A program made the translations under genes and the position numbers. Positions 1 through 7,074 of a stretch of 11,580 nucleotides of DNA are shown here, in pieces. Numbering within the stretch: position 1 is the first letter of the stretch; the number at the start of each line of letters is the position of its first letter. Origin of the DNA: H111-94 sp034436045. GTDB taxonomy: Bacteria; Chloroflexota; Ktedonobacteria; Ktedonobacterales; Ktedonobacteraceae. Location: contig DAOTVZ010000251.1 in assembly GCA_034436045.1 (NCBI GenBank), positions 1-11,580 on the forward strand, in the 5' to 3' direction. A model generated the notes under the pieces. That model saw only the letters and a program-made list of their open reading frames with translations, made no database searches and was not told the origin of the DNA.

Positions 1-2
1 AT

Positions 3-2021
3 CTACACATTCTTCCCGTTTATTCAGAACTCCATGCTAGCCAGGCACAGGGCGCAATACGCTTGCTCAAGCATCAGGCGGAGACGCTGGCGGCATTTGG
101 CGACCCGAATATTGATGTGATTTTCAACACGGCCATGACGGGCGACGGCAAGAGTCTGGCGGCCTATCTACCTTCGTTGCGTGATGGGTTGCATGTAGTA
201 GCGATGTATCCAACCAATGAACTCGTGCGCGACCAGTATCAGGCTCTCAAGTTGTATCAGCAACGCCTGCAATTGCGATTGCCGAGACATGACACAATGT
301 ACAGCGACAGGATTACGCGCCTGGTGCGTGAGCATGGCTTGACGCGCGTGGATGAGATACGCAAGCTGGTGATGAATAACGGCATACTGTTGACGAATCC
401 AGACCTGATTCATCTCATCATGGGCTATCACTATGGGTGGGGCTATGTGAAGCAAGAGCTGGCGGTGGACACAGCGATGAACTTTGATTACTTCCTGTTT
501 GATGAATTTCACGTTTTTGGTGTGCCGCAGGTTGTAGCCGTAACAAACATGCTGGGCTATCTGGCAACCTCTTATGCTAATAAGCCCGCTCAGCGCAAGA
601 AGTTTGTCTTTCTCTCGGCCACACCTACGCCGTTGCTGACAGCGCTGCTTCAGCGGAGTGACCTGCGCTGTTGCCAGATCACTGGGAATTATCGTTCGAC
701 GGCGGCGGACGGCTATCGCTGTATCCTGCAGCCGTGCGAACTGGAACTGCATGAGGTTAGCCAGGAGGCTCCGACCGAACAGTGGATTGAGGCACATGCG
801 GAGGAGATACTGACCTTTTTCAAACAGTATCCAACGTCGAGGGCGGCTATCCTGGTTTCGTCGGTGGCGACCGCGCGCCGCCTGGTCAAGCGACTCACGG
901 CATTTTTCGCGCCACATGGCATTACGGTGGGAGAGAATACAGGCCTGACCAGTACAGAAGAGAAAAAGGAGTCGTTCAAGCGTCATATTCTTGTCGGTAC
1001 CTCGACCGTTGATGTGGGCATTGATTTTCACATCAACTACCTGGTCTTTGAAGCTTTTGAGAGTGGTACCTTCTTACAACGTTTTGGACGCCTGGGACGC
1101 CACGACGAATTTCCCGCGTATCGCGCTTACGCATTGATCCCGCGTTTTGTACGTGAGCGCCTGTCCATGCAGCTTGTCGGCAAAGAGGAGATCGAGCGTG
1201 AGCAACTCAACACGCTGGTGCGTGAGGCGTTCCCGACGGAGCAGCAATTTATGCGTTATAGCAAGCACTGGGGCAGCGTGCAGGCGGCGCAGTTGCTGGT
1301 GGAACTGCAACAGGTGGGAAGCAAAGGGCAGGATGAAAATAGTGCTTTCACAGCGGCCCTGACAGAGCATTACGAGCGGTTGTATGGAGATAAGACTAAA
1401 AAACCGGCGATGCCGACAGCGATAAAAAAATATTGGGCTTTAAAGAACAAGGCTCCTCAAGTGCTGCGTGAGTTGGAAAGTTTTCGCGGGCAGAGTCCGC
1501 TCTCCTGTGGTGTGTGGGACACTGATGGGCACCTGCAAATATATGATCTTTTCTTCCTGCTCACCAATGCCGAATTTGAGGTGTTGGACAGGGCTGATTT
1601 TATGCGTGAGGTACAGCGTCAGGGTCTGGAGGAGCGGGATTTTGTAGAGCAACTGCTCTACCTTAAAATTCATGACTATATTCCAGAACGCTTAAAGCTG
1701 GCTTTACATCTTCAGCAGAATCTTACTGGTCGTTTGCATACACTGCAAATCTGTTCGGGTTTTTATGTCGAGGAACCGCGACATACCTGGCTGGATCAGG
1801 TGAATCGTGCCTTGAAGCGGCTGAAATTGCCGTGTGTCATCAGCGATATGCCACGACAGGAGCTAAGAGGGCGATTGCAACTGAACATGCTATTTCCCGT
1901 CTATCGCCTGCGTGACGACACAGGATATGAGTACTCGATTGCTTTTGGACAGGAGGCGTTGTTGCTGGAAACGGAATTGAAATACTACAAGAACAAGGAC
2001 GATAAAGCTATTATGGCCTGA
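3..2021 (+). CDS. cas3: Type I-D CRISPR helicase Cas3' (HD-less), 5' end outside window
   Basis: ATP-dependent superfamily 2 helicase that unwinds DNA at targets recognised by the type I-D effector. Visible motifs in order: Walker A TGDGKS (138-155), Walker B DEFH (501-512), motif III SATPTP (615-632), motif V VDVGID (1008-1025) and motif VI QRFGRLGR (1077-1100). No HD nuclease precedes the helicase, as expected for I-D, where HD sits on Cas10d. The frame stays open from 63 back to the window edge and reads LHILPVYSEL then LLKHQAETLAAF, which looks like the family N-terminus including the Q-motif region, so probably only a few codons are missing. The TTG at 63 is therefore not the start. About 673 residues are visible. 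The C-terminal third (from about 1240) has no motif I recognise and should be the Cas3-specific C-terminal region. The TGA at 2019 is followed by the palindromic gap before cas10d. Confidence 0.93.
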   Translation, partial: LHILPVYSELHASQAQGAIRLLKHQAETLAAFGDPNIDVIFNTAMTGDGKSLAAYLPSLRDGLHVVAMYPTNELVRDQYQALKLYQQRLQLRLPRHDTMYSDRITRLVREHGLTRVDEIRKLVMNNGILLTNPDLIHLIMGYHYGWGYVKQELAVDTAMNFDYFLFDEFHVFGVPQVVAVTNMLGYLATSYANKPAQRKKFVFLSATPTPLLTALLQRSDLRCCQITGNYRSTAADGYRCILQPCELELHEVSQEAPTEQWIEAHAEEILTFFKQYPTSRAAILVSSVATARRLVKRLTAFFAPHGITVGENTGLTSTEEKKESFKRHILVGTSTVDVGIDFHINYLVFEAFESGTFLQRFGRLGRHDEFPAYRAYALIPRFVRERLSMQLVGKEEIEREQLNTLVREAFPTEQQFMRYSKHWGSVQAAQLLVELQQVGSKGQDENSAFTAALTEHYERLYGDKTKKPAMPTAIKKYWALKNKAPQVLRELESFRGQSPLSCGVWDTDGHLQIYDLFFLLTNAEFEVLDRADFMREVQRQGLEERDFVEQLLYLKIHDYIPERLKLALHLQQNLTGRLHTLQICSGFYVEEPRHTWLDQVNRALKRLKLPCVISDMPRQELRGRLQLNMLFPVYRLRDDTGYEYSIAFGQEALLLETELKYYKNKDDKAIMA

Positions 2022-2026
2022 GCCGT

Positions 2027-2095
2027 AGGGGTGTGATTTATCACACCCTGGTTGTTCGCCAATCTGCTTACAGGGTGTGATGCATCACACCCCTA
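2027..2095. repeat. Large inverted repeat built of two 20-bp palindromes, upstream of cas10d
   Basis: Two palindromes lie between cas3' and cas10d. The first, at 2029-2048, has arms GGGTGTGAT and ATCACACCC around TT. The second, at 2073-2092, has the same arms around GC and is a perfect 20-bp palindrome. Together they also form one long inverted repeat: 2027-2050 pairs with 2071-2094 (22 of 24 positions), around a 20-nt loop at 2051-2070. Such symmetry fits a double operator, an RNA hairpin between two genes, or a short dispersed palindromic element. No T-run follows, so it is not a canonical intrinsic terminator. The right arm ends exactly in TATAAT. Confidence 0.9.
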
Positions 2096-2099
2096 TAAT
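2094..2099 (+). promoter_or_regulatory. Possible -10 element (TATAAT) next to cas10d start
   Basis: A perfect TATAAT follows the second palindrome. A -35 box at the normal distance would fall at about 2071-2076 (CAGGGT), a poor match, and the palindrome would occupy the spacer between the two boxes. A transcript from here would begin around 2106, inside the ribosome binding site and about six bases before the GTG. It would be nearly leaderless and would lack most of the Shine-Dalgarno. It may instead be chance or part of the palindromic element. Low confidence. Confidence 0.25.
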
Positions 2100-2101
2100 G
2101 A

Positions 2102-2109
2102 GAGGTGAT
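2102..2109 (+). promoter_or_regulatory. Ribosome binding site fixing the cas10d GTG start
   Basis: GAGGTGAT is complementary to eight consecutive bases of the usual 3' end of 16S rRNA. It sits just before an ATG at 2110 and a GTG at 2112 that overlap as ATGTG. The ATG frame stops after four codons. The GTG frame has a TGA at 2106 just upstream and then runs for 1018 codons, so GTG at 2112 is the only usable start here. Confidence 0.8.
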
Positions 2110-2111
2110 AT

Positions 2112-5100
2112 GTGTTTTTCCTGAAATTTCTACAAGATCAGATCGAGCCGGATGACGAGGTGATGCGCTCGTTTGTCGAACTGGTACTGCCCAGGTTGAT
2201 GGCGCTCTATACCGATAGATCGGCGAAAGGAGGTGAGCATTCTCCTGATGATGTGGATGGGGATACAAAGAAGAAGTTCGAGGCCAGAGAAGATCAGAGC
2301 ATGGCGAGCCATCTGCTGAACGGCATTTTTCCCTCATTGCGCCTGCTCAATCTGCTAGAGGCCGAACAGGTAGGGCCGATACCTTTTACAGAGACGGAGC
2401 GGCGCGTCTATGTGCTTGCCTATATGATGCACGACATAGATAAGCTGCTGAAGCAAAAGGGCATTCCGACGCAGGATCGCGAGGCCATTGAGCGGGCGAA
2501 AGAGGTGATTGCAGAGGAATTGCGCAAATGCAACGTCGAAGCCTTTTTCCCTGAGTTTATGACCTATCTTGAGGATATTACGTACCTGGCGGTAAACACG
2601 CAGCAGAAATGGGGTACGCATCTGCATCCCTACCTCTGGCGTTTTCAACTGCGTGAACGCCGCATCCCGATCCTCAAACGGCTCTGCACCTATTCTGACC
2701 ATATTGCCTATCTGGTTCAATCTCCATCGGACATAGTGTTGAGCGAGGAAGCTGCAACGCTCAAAACGATTCTGGCTGAATTAAGCGAGGATACGCTGGA
2801 ATTCACCTATCATCAACTGCGCGAAGTGCGTGGCTTGCTGACGAGCGTGGTGAATACAGAACTGGTGCAGCTTTTCACCACTGAACGCGATGGTATCTGG
2901 CCGTATCTCTTCTTCTCTGACGGCGTGGTGTATATTAAGCGCAAATCATTGCCGCTTGCGATTACGACGGAGCAGATTGTTGAGGGGGTGCAGGCACAAT
3001 TGCGCACTATCTGCGCGCCTCGTATCAAGCAGGTTGCGCCGGGCTTTAAGTTTAGCATTCAGGGCATTGCTAAGCATCCCGACTACTACTTTGAGTTTCT
3101 CTCGCTAGAAGAGTATGCCGGGTTGCTGGCGCGGAACACTATCTTGCGTACTAACAACGATATTACAGCTATTCCTCTTATAAAGATGCAAAAGATGCAG
3201 AAAGACGGTGATATACCAGCTTCCTTACCAATGGATTTTACCCCGGATAAACGCATTGGTATGGTGGCCCGTTTTCTGTCGGTGGTGTTTGTGACGCTGC
3301 TTGGTATGCTGGATACGAAGCAACATGTCGGACTCTACGAGCGTGTGCAGCGGGAAGTGGTACGACATCTGGAGTTGACGCCGTATTGGGAACTGTCGAA
3401 AGCTATTCCGAATAAGGGAGGGGTAGAGTATCGCTGGTTCTGGCTCGGTGCCTGCTATCTGCGCGACCATCCAGGTATAGACGAATATAATGGCGAGCAG
3501 AGCCTGGATGCCGTCTTTACCTCGACATTGAAGCTGGTGCTGGCGTTGGCGGGCGATGTGCTGCGTCAGCGTATGCCACAGAAGTACTTCATGCATCTAC
3601 AGTCTTACCTGGATAGTGTGGTTGAATTGCCGCTCTCGGTGAAAGCCGGTGGCACGTTGCCCGATTTTAAGGGCGAACTGACGCGCTACGCGGGGGCTAA
3701 GGGCAAAGGGTGGAAGCTCATCTGCACGCTTTGCAATAGTGCGTATCCGGCGGAGGAGCAGAGCGACGATGCTGTGCTATTCCAACCCTGGGTCTATAAA
3801 AATAAGCTCTCACTCTACGCGGGCAAGAATGCAGGTGGCATCTGTGCCATCTGCTCACTGGAACTGATGCTGCGCCAGATACTACAAAAGGGGCAATCGC
3901 GTCTGACGGGCAGTAAGTTCGAGGGGCTGAAAACCAAATACATCACCGTCTACCCGAATTTCTTCTTTACGGCGGAGACGAGTGCTCTGGTAGGTGGTAT
4001 TGTGCAGCAGTTGCAAGACATCAACTTCTTCACAGTGCGCAGGCAGCTTGATGGCAAGGACATCACTACTGAGGATTTGATGATGTTGGAGGCTTTTGCG
4101 GCTCCTGAGAATGTGGAGGAGATGCAGGAAGTGATCCTGGATGATGAGGAGGAGGATGAAGATGGTGAGGTGCATGAAGAAACGAATGCGGCTATCACGC
4201 ACGATAGGGGCTATATCAAGTTCCAAACTCCAACATATCCTGGCCTGTACCTGTTCGGTATGCCCGCACGCAAGGATGATGATGATACCTCTTGCTGGGC
4301 TATGCCCGCTTTTCTGGCGCTGGCCTTGCCGCTGGTCAGTGGAACAAAGACGGTGATCTCGGAGATGCCGCTACCGCTCTTTTCGTCGGGGCGTGAGTTC
4401 CGTGAAACTGTCGTTTTTGACGCACCGCATCCTTATCTGTTGCGCTTGCTTAAAACACCGCGCCTGCGTGTCAACGTGCTGCTGAAGAAGTTGCGCGTGC
4501 TATCCAGCATCTATCGTGTGAATCTGGATACCTTTGCCAGACAGGGGAAGCCAGAATGGAAGCACCTCAATGCTATCTCGCGCGACCTGGAAACCGATCC
4601 ACTCTACCTGTTCAGCTATCTGCGCCGACAGCACCGCGAGGACAATAAGGAATTTTTCCCACGCGAGGCAGAACAGTATCTACATATCTATGAAATGATT
4701 TTGGAGGAAGATGTGAGCAAGATTCAGAAGTGTGTAGACCTCTACACCAGATTCTATCGTGGCGGCTATGAGTCACATTCGATGCTCAAGCCGGTCGATA
4801 TCGTGGCGCGGGCCATCATCAATAGCCCGCTGAATATCGAGCCGGACGACCTGCTCTGGCAGATTCAGGGCGAGTTGCGAAGCTGGCTCGACCGCGTGCG
4901 CAATCGGCAGGCGGCAGGCTATGCTGTCTTTCGTGGGCGCGATATTGATACGCAGCAAGAACCGGCGGTACGGGAATTTGTTGAGTTCTTCTACAAGGAG
5001 ATTTTCCTCGATTACTGCCAGGGAGAACGCGGCACGCTGCGCAATCGTATCAACCGCTTTAAGGATGGTTGTGAGGCGTACTATGTGCATTTGCGCGCGG

Positions 5101-5168
5101 AGCAACGTATTCAGGAGCAACAAGAGGCTCAGGCCGAGCAAACTAGTGAAACTGTCGTGGAAGCGTAA
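2112..5168 (+). CDS. cas10d: Type I-D effector large subunit Cas10d (Csc3) with HD nuclease
   Basis: Large subunit of the type I-D effector; it carries the nuclease that Cas3 supplies in other type I systems. GTG start (see its ribosome binding site); 1018 aa. An N-terminal HD domain spans roughly residues 60-200, with H67, the H107-D108 pair (AYMMHDIDK), H170/H172 in THLHPYLWRF and D196-H197 in YSDHIAYL. A zinc-finger pair follows: C538/C541 (CTLC) and C578/C581 (CAIC). An acidic stretch lies at about 676-690. The segment from about 722 (DDDDTSCWAMPAFLALALPL) matches my memory of the Cas10d palm region. I see no GGDD motif, so cyclic oligoadenylate synthesis as in type III Cas10 is unlikely. 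The C-terminal 151 residues correspond to the small subunit and have their own start at 4713. The gene ends 27 nt before csc2. Confidence 0.95.
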   Translation: MFFLKFLQDQIEPDDEVMRSFVELVLPRLMALYTDRSAKGGEHSPDDVDGDTKKKFEAREDQSMASHLLNGIFPSLRLLNLLEAEQVGPIPFTETERRVYVLAYMMHDIDKLLKQKGIPTQDREAIERAKEVIAEELRKCNVEAFFPEFMTYLEDITYLAVNTQQKWGTHLHPYLWRFQLRERRIPILKRLCTYSDHIAYLVQSPSDIVLSEEAATLKTILAELSEDTLEFTYHQLREVRGLLTSVVNTELVQLFTTERDGIWPYLFFSDGVVYIKRKSLPLAITTEQIVEGVQAQLRTICAPRIKQVAPGFKFSIQGIAKHPDYYFEFLSLEEYAGLLARNTILRTNNDITAIPLIKMQKMQKDGDIPASLPMDFTPDKRIGMVARFLSVVFVTLLGMLDTKQHVGLYERVQREVVRHLELTPYWELSKAIPNKGGVEYRWFWLGACYLRDHPGIDEYNGEQSLDAVFTSTLKLVLALAGDVLRQRMPQKYFMHLQSYLDSVVELPLSVKAGGTLPDFKGELTRYAGAKGKGWKLICTLCNSAYPAEEQSDDAVLFQPWVYKNKLSLYAGKNAGGICAICSLELMLRQILQKGQSRLTGSKFEGLKTKYITVYPNFFFTAETSALVGGIVQQLQDINFFTVRRQLDGKDITTEDLMMLEAFAAPENVEEMQEVILDDEEEDEDGEVHEETNAAITHDRGYIKFQTPTYPGLYLFGMPARKDDDDTSCWAMPAFLALALPLVSGTKTVISEMPLPLFSSGREFRETVVFDAPHPYLLRLLKTPRLRVNVLLKKLRVLSSIYRVNLDTFARQGKPEWKHLNAISRDLETDPLYLFSYLRRQHREDNKEFFPREAEQYLHIYEMILEEDVSKIQKCVDLYTRFYRGGYESHSMLKPVDIVARAIINSPLNIEPDDLLWQIQGELRSWLDRVRNRQAAGYAVFRGRDIDTQQEPAVREFVEFFYKEIFLDYCQGERGTLRNRINRFKDGCEAYYVHLRAEQRIQEQQEAQAEQTSETVVEA
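4703..4710 (+). promoter_or_regulatory. Internal Shine-Dalgarno within cas10d (for Cas11d)
   Basis: GGAGGAAG lies inside the cas10d reading frame, with its GGAGG core five bases before an in-frame GTG at 4713. This matches a strong bacterial ribosome binding site at near-ideal spacing. Type I-D systems are known to make the small subunit by internal initiation in cas10d, which is the reason for the call. Confidence 0.7.
4713..5168 (+). CDS. cas11d: Cas11d small subunit by internal translation of cas10d
   Basis: Predicted separate 151-aa product of the cas10d 3' end (residues 868-1018), starting at GTG 4713 behind GGAGG. It has the family look of a helical small subunit that lines the belly of the effector beside the Csc2 backbone: SKIQKCVDLYTRFYRGGY near the start, LKPVDIVARAI, LLWQIQGELRSWLDRV, FVEFFYKEIFLDY, and a charged Glu/Gln-rich tail. 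No free-standing cas11 gene occurs in the locus, and a type I-D effector needs several copies of this subunit per complex. Production of Cas11d from inside cas10d is established for other type I-D systems; its use here is inferred from the ribosome binding site and position. The next in-frame ATG (4782) has no Shine-Dalgarno and would remove the first 23 residues. Confidence 0.72.
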   Translation: MSKIQKCVDLYTRFYRGGYESHSMLKPVDIVARAIINSPLNIEPDDLLWQIQGELRSWLDRVRNRQAAGYAVFRGRDIDTQQEPAVREFVEFFYKEIFLDYCQGERGTLRNRINRFKDGCEAYYVHLRAEQRIQEQQEAQAEQTSETVVEA

Positions 5169-5195
5169 GTAAACCGAAAAGGAGTGTAGTACAAC

Positions 5196-6185
5196 ATGTT
5201 TTTACAGAGTATTGCTTTCAAAGATGTCTTTCAGACCGAGATTCCCCGTTTGCCGATGGGAAAGTATGCCCATATCATCATTCTGCGCGAGACAAATTCA
5301 TTCGCGCTTTTCCAGACCGATGGTGAGTTGAATCTGAGCCGTGTCAGTCTGGGACGCACGAAGGCGCATCAAGGGCAGGCATCGCGCATTGTGCTGTTTA
5401 AGCGCAAGCAGTCCACGCCAGAGCGTCTGACCGGGCGCGAACTGCTGCGGCGCTATGGCATCGTTACGGCCTGTGAATACAATAGCGCCGATTTCTGCAA
5501 GAAGTGTCCCGATTGCATCTATTATGGCTTTGCTATTGGTGATAAAGGGTCGGAACGCTCGAAGGTGCTGGTGGACTCGGCCTTCTCGATCACCGGTTAT
5601 GATACCTCACATCAGCAATTTACCTTCAATGCCCCTTATGAGAATGGTACGATGAGCGAGGCGGGCAAGATGAAGACCTCGCTCGGTGAGCAGGACTATG
5701 TGTTGCCACAGGTCTACTTTCCCTCAGTGGTAACGATCAAAGACCCGACTGAGGCCGAATTTATCTATGTGCTGAACAATATTCTGCGCACACGCCGCTA
5801 TGGAGCGCAAAACACGCGCACCGGTACTGTGCAAAACCTGGTGACAGGTATTGTCTTTGCTGACGGCGAGATTTTCTCGAATTTGCAACTCTGTCAGGCC
5901 ATCTACGATGCGCTCACACCTGAGCAACTTGCGCGCACTCCGCTCCTACAAGACGATGTATTGACGGCGATGCGCCAGGTCACGCCCATGCTGCTGCAAG
6001 AGGACGGTGTAGTGGCGCGCCTGGTGGCGGATGAGGCGTTGGATGCGCTGTTGCAGGAAACACTGCAATTGACCAGCAACGAGGGACGTTTGCGCGCCGT
6101 GCTGACACAGGCCAATGCCGAGACATTGCGCTATGCCGAGCAGTTCGGGGTCGATGCTAAGGCGACCAAGAGCGCGAAGAAATAG
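5196..6185 (+). CDS. csc2: Type I-D backbone subunit Csc2 (Cas7d)
   Basis: RAMP-fold protein that polymerises along the crRNA spacer and forms the effector backbone. 329 aa, usual for the family. ATG 5196 is preceded by AAGGAG (5179-5184), 11 nt away, in the 27-nt gap after cas10d. Csc2 hallmarks are the N-terminal FKDVFQTEIPRLPMGKYAHI, GRELLRRYGIVTACEYNSADF, the Cys cluster C93/C101/C104/C107 (FCKKCPDCIYYGFAIGDKG) that probably binds zinc, and the Gly/Ser-rich SAFSITGYDTSHQQFTFNAP segment. The C-terminal part (about 250-329) is a variable helical region ending in a lysine-rich tail. It lies immediately before csc1 and is presumably co-translated with it (9-nt gap). The family assignment is firm; residue roles are inferred from the family. 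Confidence 0.95.
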   Translation: MFLQSIAFKDVFQTEIPRLPMGKYAHIIILRETNSFALFQTDGELNLSRVSLGRTKAHQGQASRIVLFKRKQSTPERLTGRELLRRYGIVTACEYNSADFCKKCPDCIYYGFAIGDKGSERSKVLVDSAFSITGYDTSHQQFTFNAPYENGTMSEAGKMKTSLGEQDYVLPQVYFPSVVTIKDPTEAEFIYVLNNILRTRRYGAQNTRTGTVQNLVTGIVFADGEIFSNLQLCQAIYDALTPEQLARTPLLQDDVLTAMRQVTPMLLQEDGVVARLVADEALDALLQETLQLTSNEGRLRAVLTQANAETLRYAEQFGVDAKATKSAKK

Positions 6186-6194
6186 GGGTGGAGC

Positions 6195-6854
6195 ATGTTG
6201 ATCAGCATGTATCGCCTGACGCTGCATGACTACCTCTTCTATGCTTCACGTGAGATGGGACGGCTGTACGAGACGGAGAAGTATCTGCATAATTATGGTT
6301 TAGCCTATGCGCTCGGCCTGGTCACGTCGTCCTATAGCAATCTGGCACAGGTGCCGCACTATGCAGAGGATTTGCAGCGTCTCAACGAGCAGGGGGTCTA
6401 TGTTACCCCTGCTCATCCCGAACGATATACATTTACCTTTCATACCTTCAAAATGGCAAATGTCAACTATTACAATCGCAGTGTGCAGATCAGCACGAAT
6501 CAGGTAGTGTTTGGACGCTCGAAGGAGCTGGCCCCTGAGAGTAGCTTTATCTTCTTCGTGCTGAGTCCGCAGCCGGTCGCGCTCCCACACTGGATTCGCC
6601 TGGGCAAGTGGATGGCGAAGGCGCGGGTGGAGAAACTGGCACAGGGCGAGGCGCACGTGAAGCGGGGCGATCAACAGATGAGCGGGGCGCTCAACCCGCT
6701 TGATCTGCAAGGTGTACCTGCACATTGCAATATTGTTGCGATGGCACCCGCCAGCCTGATTACCAATGTGACGTTGAGCGGCGATTATTATGAAGCTGAG
6801 GTAGGTGGGCAAAAGGTGTGTCTGCCGGTGAAGATGCGTTTTTATTCAGCATGA
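6195..6854 (+). CDS. csc1: Type I-D Cas5-like subunit Csc1 (Cas5d)
   Basis: Cas5-group RAMP protein that caps the 5' handle of the crRNA and, with Cas10d, contacts the PAM side of the effector. 219 aa. The N-terminal segment LTLHDYLFYASREMGRLYET then EKYLHNYGLAYALGL (residues 8-42) is a strong Csc1 signature. The start at 6195 is preceded by GGGGTGGAG (6185-6193), which overlaps the csc2 stop. ATG 6207 (fifth residue) is an alternative start with a longer Shine-Dalgarno distance. The C-terminus (YYEAEVGGQKVCLPVKMRFY) is beta-rich, as in RAMPs. The TGA overlaps an ATG at 6851. This is the last gene of the effector block before a 220-bp gap. Confidence 0.95.
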   Translation: MLISMYRLTLHDYLFYASREMGRLYETEKYLHNYGLAYALGLVTSSYSNLAQVPHYAEDLQRLNEQGVYVTPAHPERYTFTFHTFKMANVNYYNRSVQISTNQVVFGRSKELAPESSFIFFVLSPQPVALPHWIRLGKWMAKARVEKLAQGEAHVKRGDQQMSGALNPLDLQGVPAHCNIVAMAPASLITNVTLSGDYYEAEVGGQKVCLPVKMRFYSA

Positions 6855-6920
6855 AAACAAGGCAACTGAACAAGGCAGGCGCGATGGATGTTTATGGCGC
6901 AGTAGGCGAAGAGGTTGAGT

Positions 6921-6987
6921 GCAAGGGCAGGGCATCCACGAGAAGAATGACCCATACCATGATACGATATACCCTTGCCCGTTTTTT
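6921..6987 (+). terminator. Possible terminator after csc1
   Basis: GCAAGGG (6921-6927) pairs with CCCTTGC (6972-6978), and the 3' arm is followed by CCG and six Ts (6982-6987). The long loop holds an inner helix: GGGCAT at 6930-6935 with ATG-A-CCC at 6947-6953. The T-run in the right position is terminator-like, but the seven-base outer stem and 44-nt loop make it weak. It could reduce rather than end read-through into cas6. Confidence 0.4.
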
Positions 6988-6993
6988 ATTGTA

Positions 6994-7016
6994 GGGGTGC
7001 TCCTGGTGAGTACCCC
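6994..7016. repeat. GTAGGGG hairpin upstream of cas6
   Basis: GGGGTGCTC (6994-7002) pairs with GAGTACCCC (7008-7016) over nine positions with one G-T wobble, around the loop CTGGT. It starts with the same GTAGGGGTG sequence as the inverted repeat before cas10d (2025-2033) and is followed by a second hairpin, as there. This suggests a dispersed palindromic element rather than a gene-specific site. Confidence 0.6.
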
Positions 7017-7074
7017 GCTCTGAAGGGTATCCTGTGTGATACTGGTATTCTAAGCATAGAAGGATAGAAAAAGT

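Larger units (their letters stand above)
6855..7074. other. 220-bp gap between csc1 and cas6, no confident gene
   Basis: The only large gap inside the operon's right half. In order it contains a terminator-like paired region ending in six Ts (6921-6987), a GTAGGGG hairpin (6994-7016), a smaller hairpin GTATC-CTGTGT-GATAC around 7026-7041, and the cas6 ribosome binding site AGGA at 7061-7064. A 47-codon frame (6851-6994) crosses the paired region; I do not call it a gene. A promoter for cas6 would be expected here but I see no convincing -35/-10 pair; TATTCT at 7046 lacks a partner. Confidence 0.7.

Noticed and set aside
63..65. TTG at 63 as the cas3' start
   Set aside because: The frame is open to the window edge and the upstream residues look like the family N-terminus, including the region before LLKHQAETL; the start lies outside the window.
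168..1031. 287-codon minus-strand frame opposite cas3'
   Set aside because: It lies fully opposite the helicase motifs, shows no recognisable domain and has biased composition; a shadow frame.
2029..2092. Palindromes as CRP- or FNR-type operators
   Set aside because: TGTGA and TCACA are present but separated by four bases instead of the six of CRP sites, and GTGAT/ATCAC by two instead of four for FNR-like sites; no regulator can be named.
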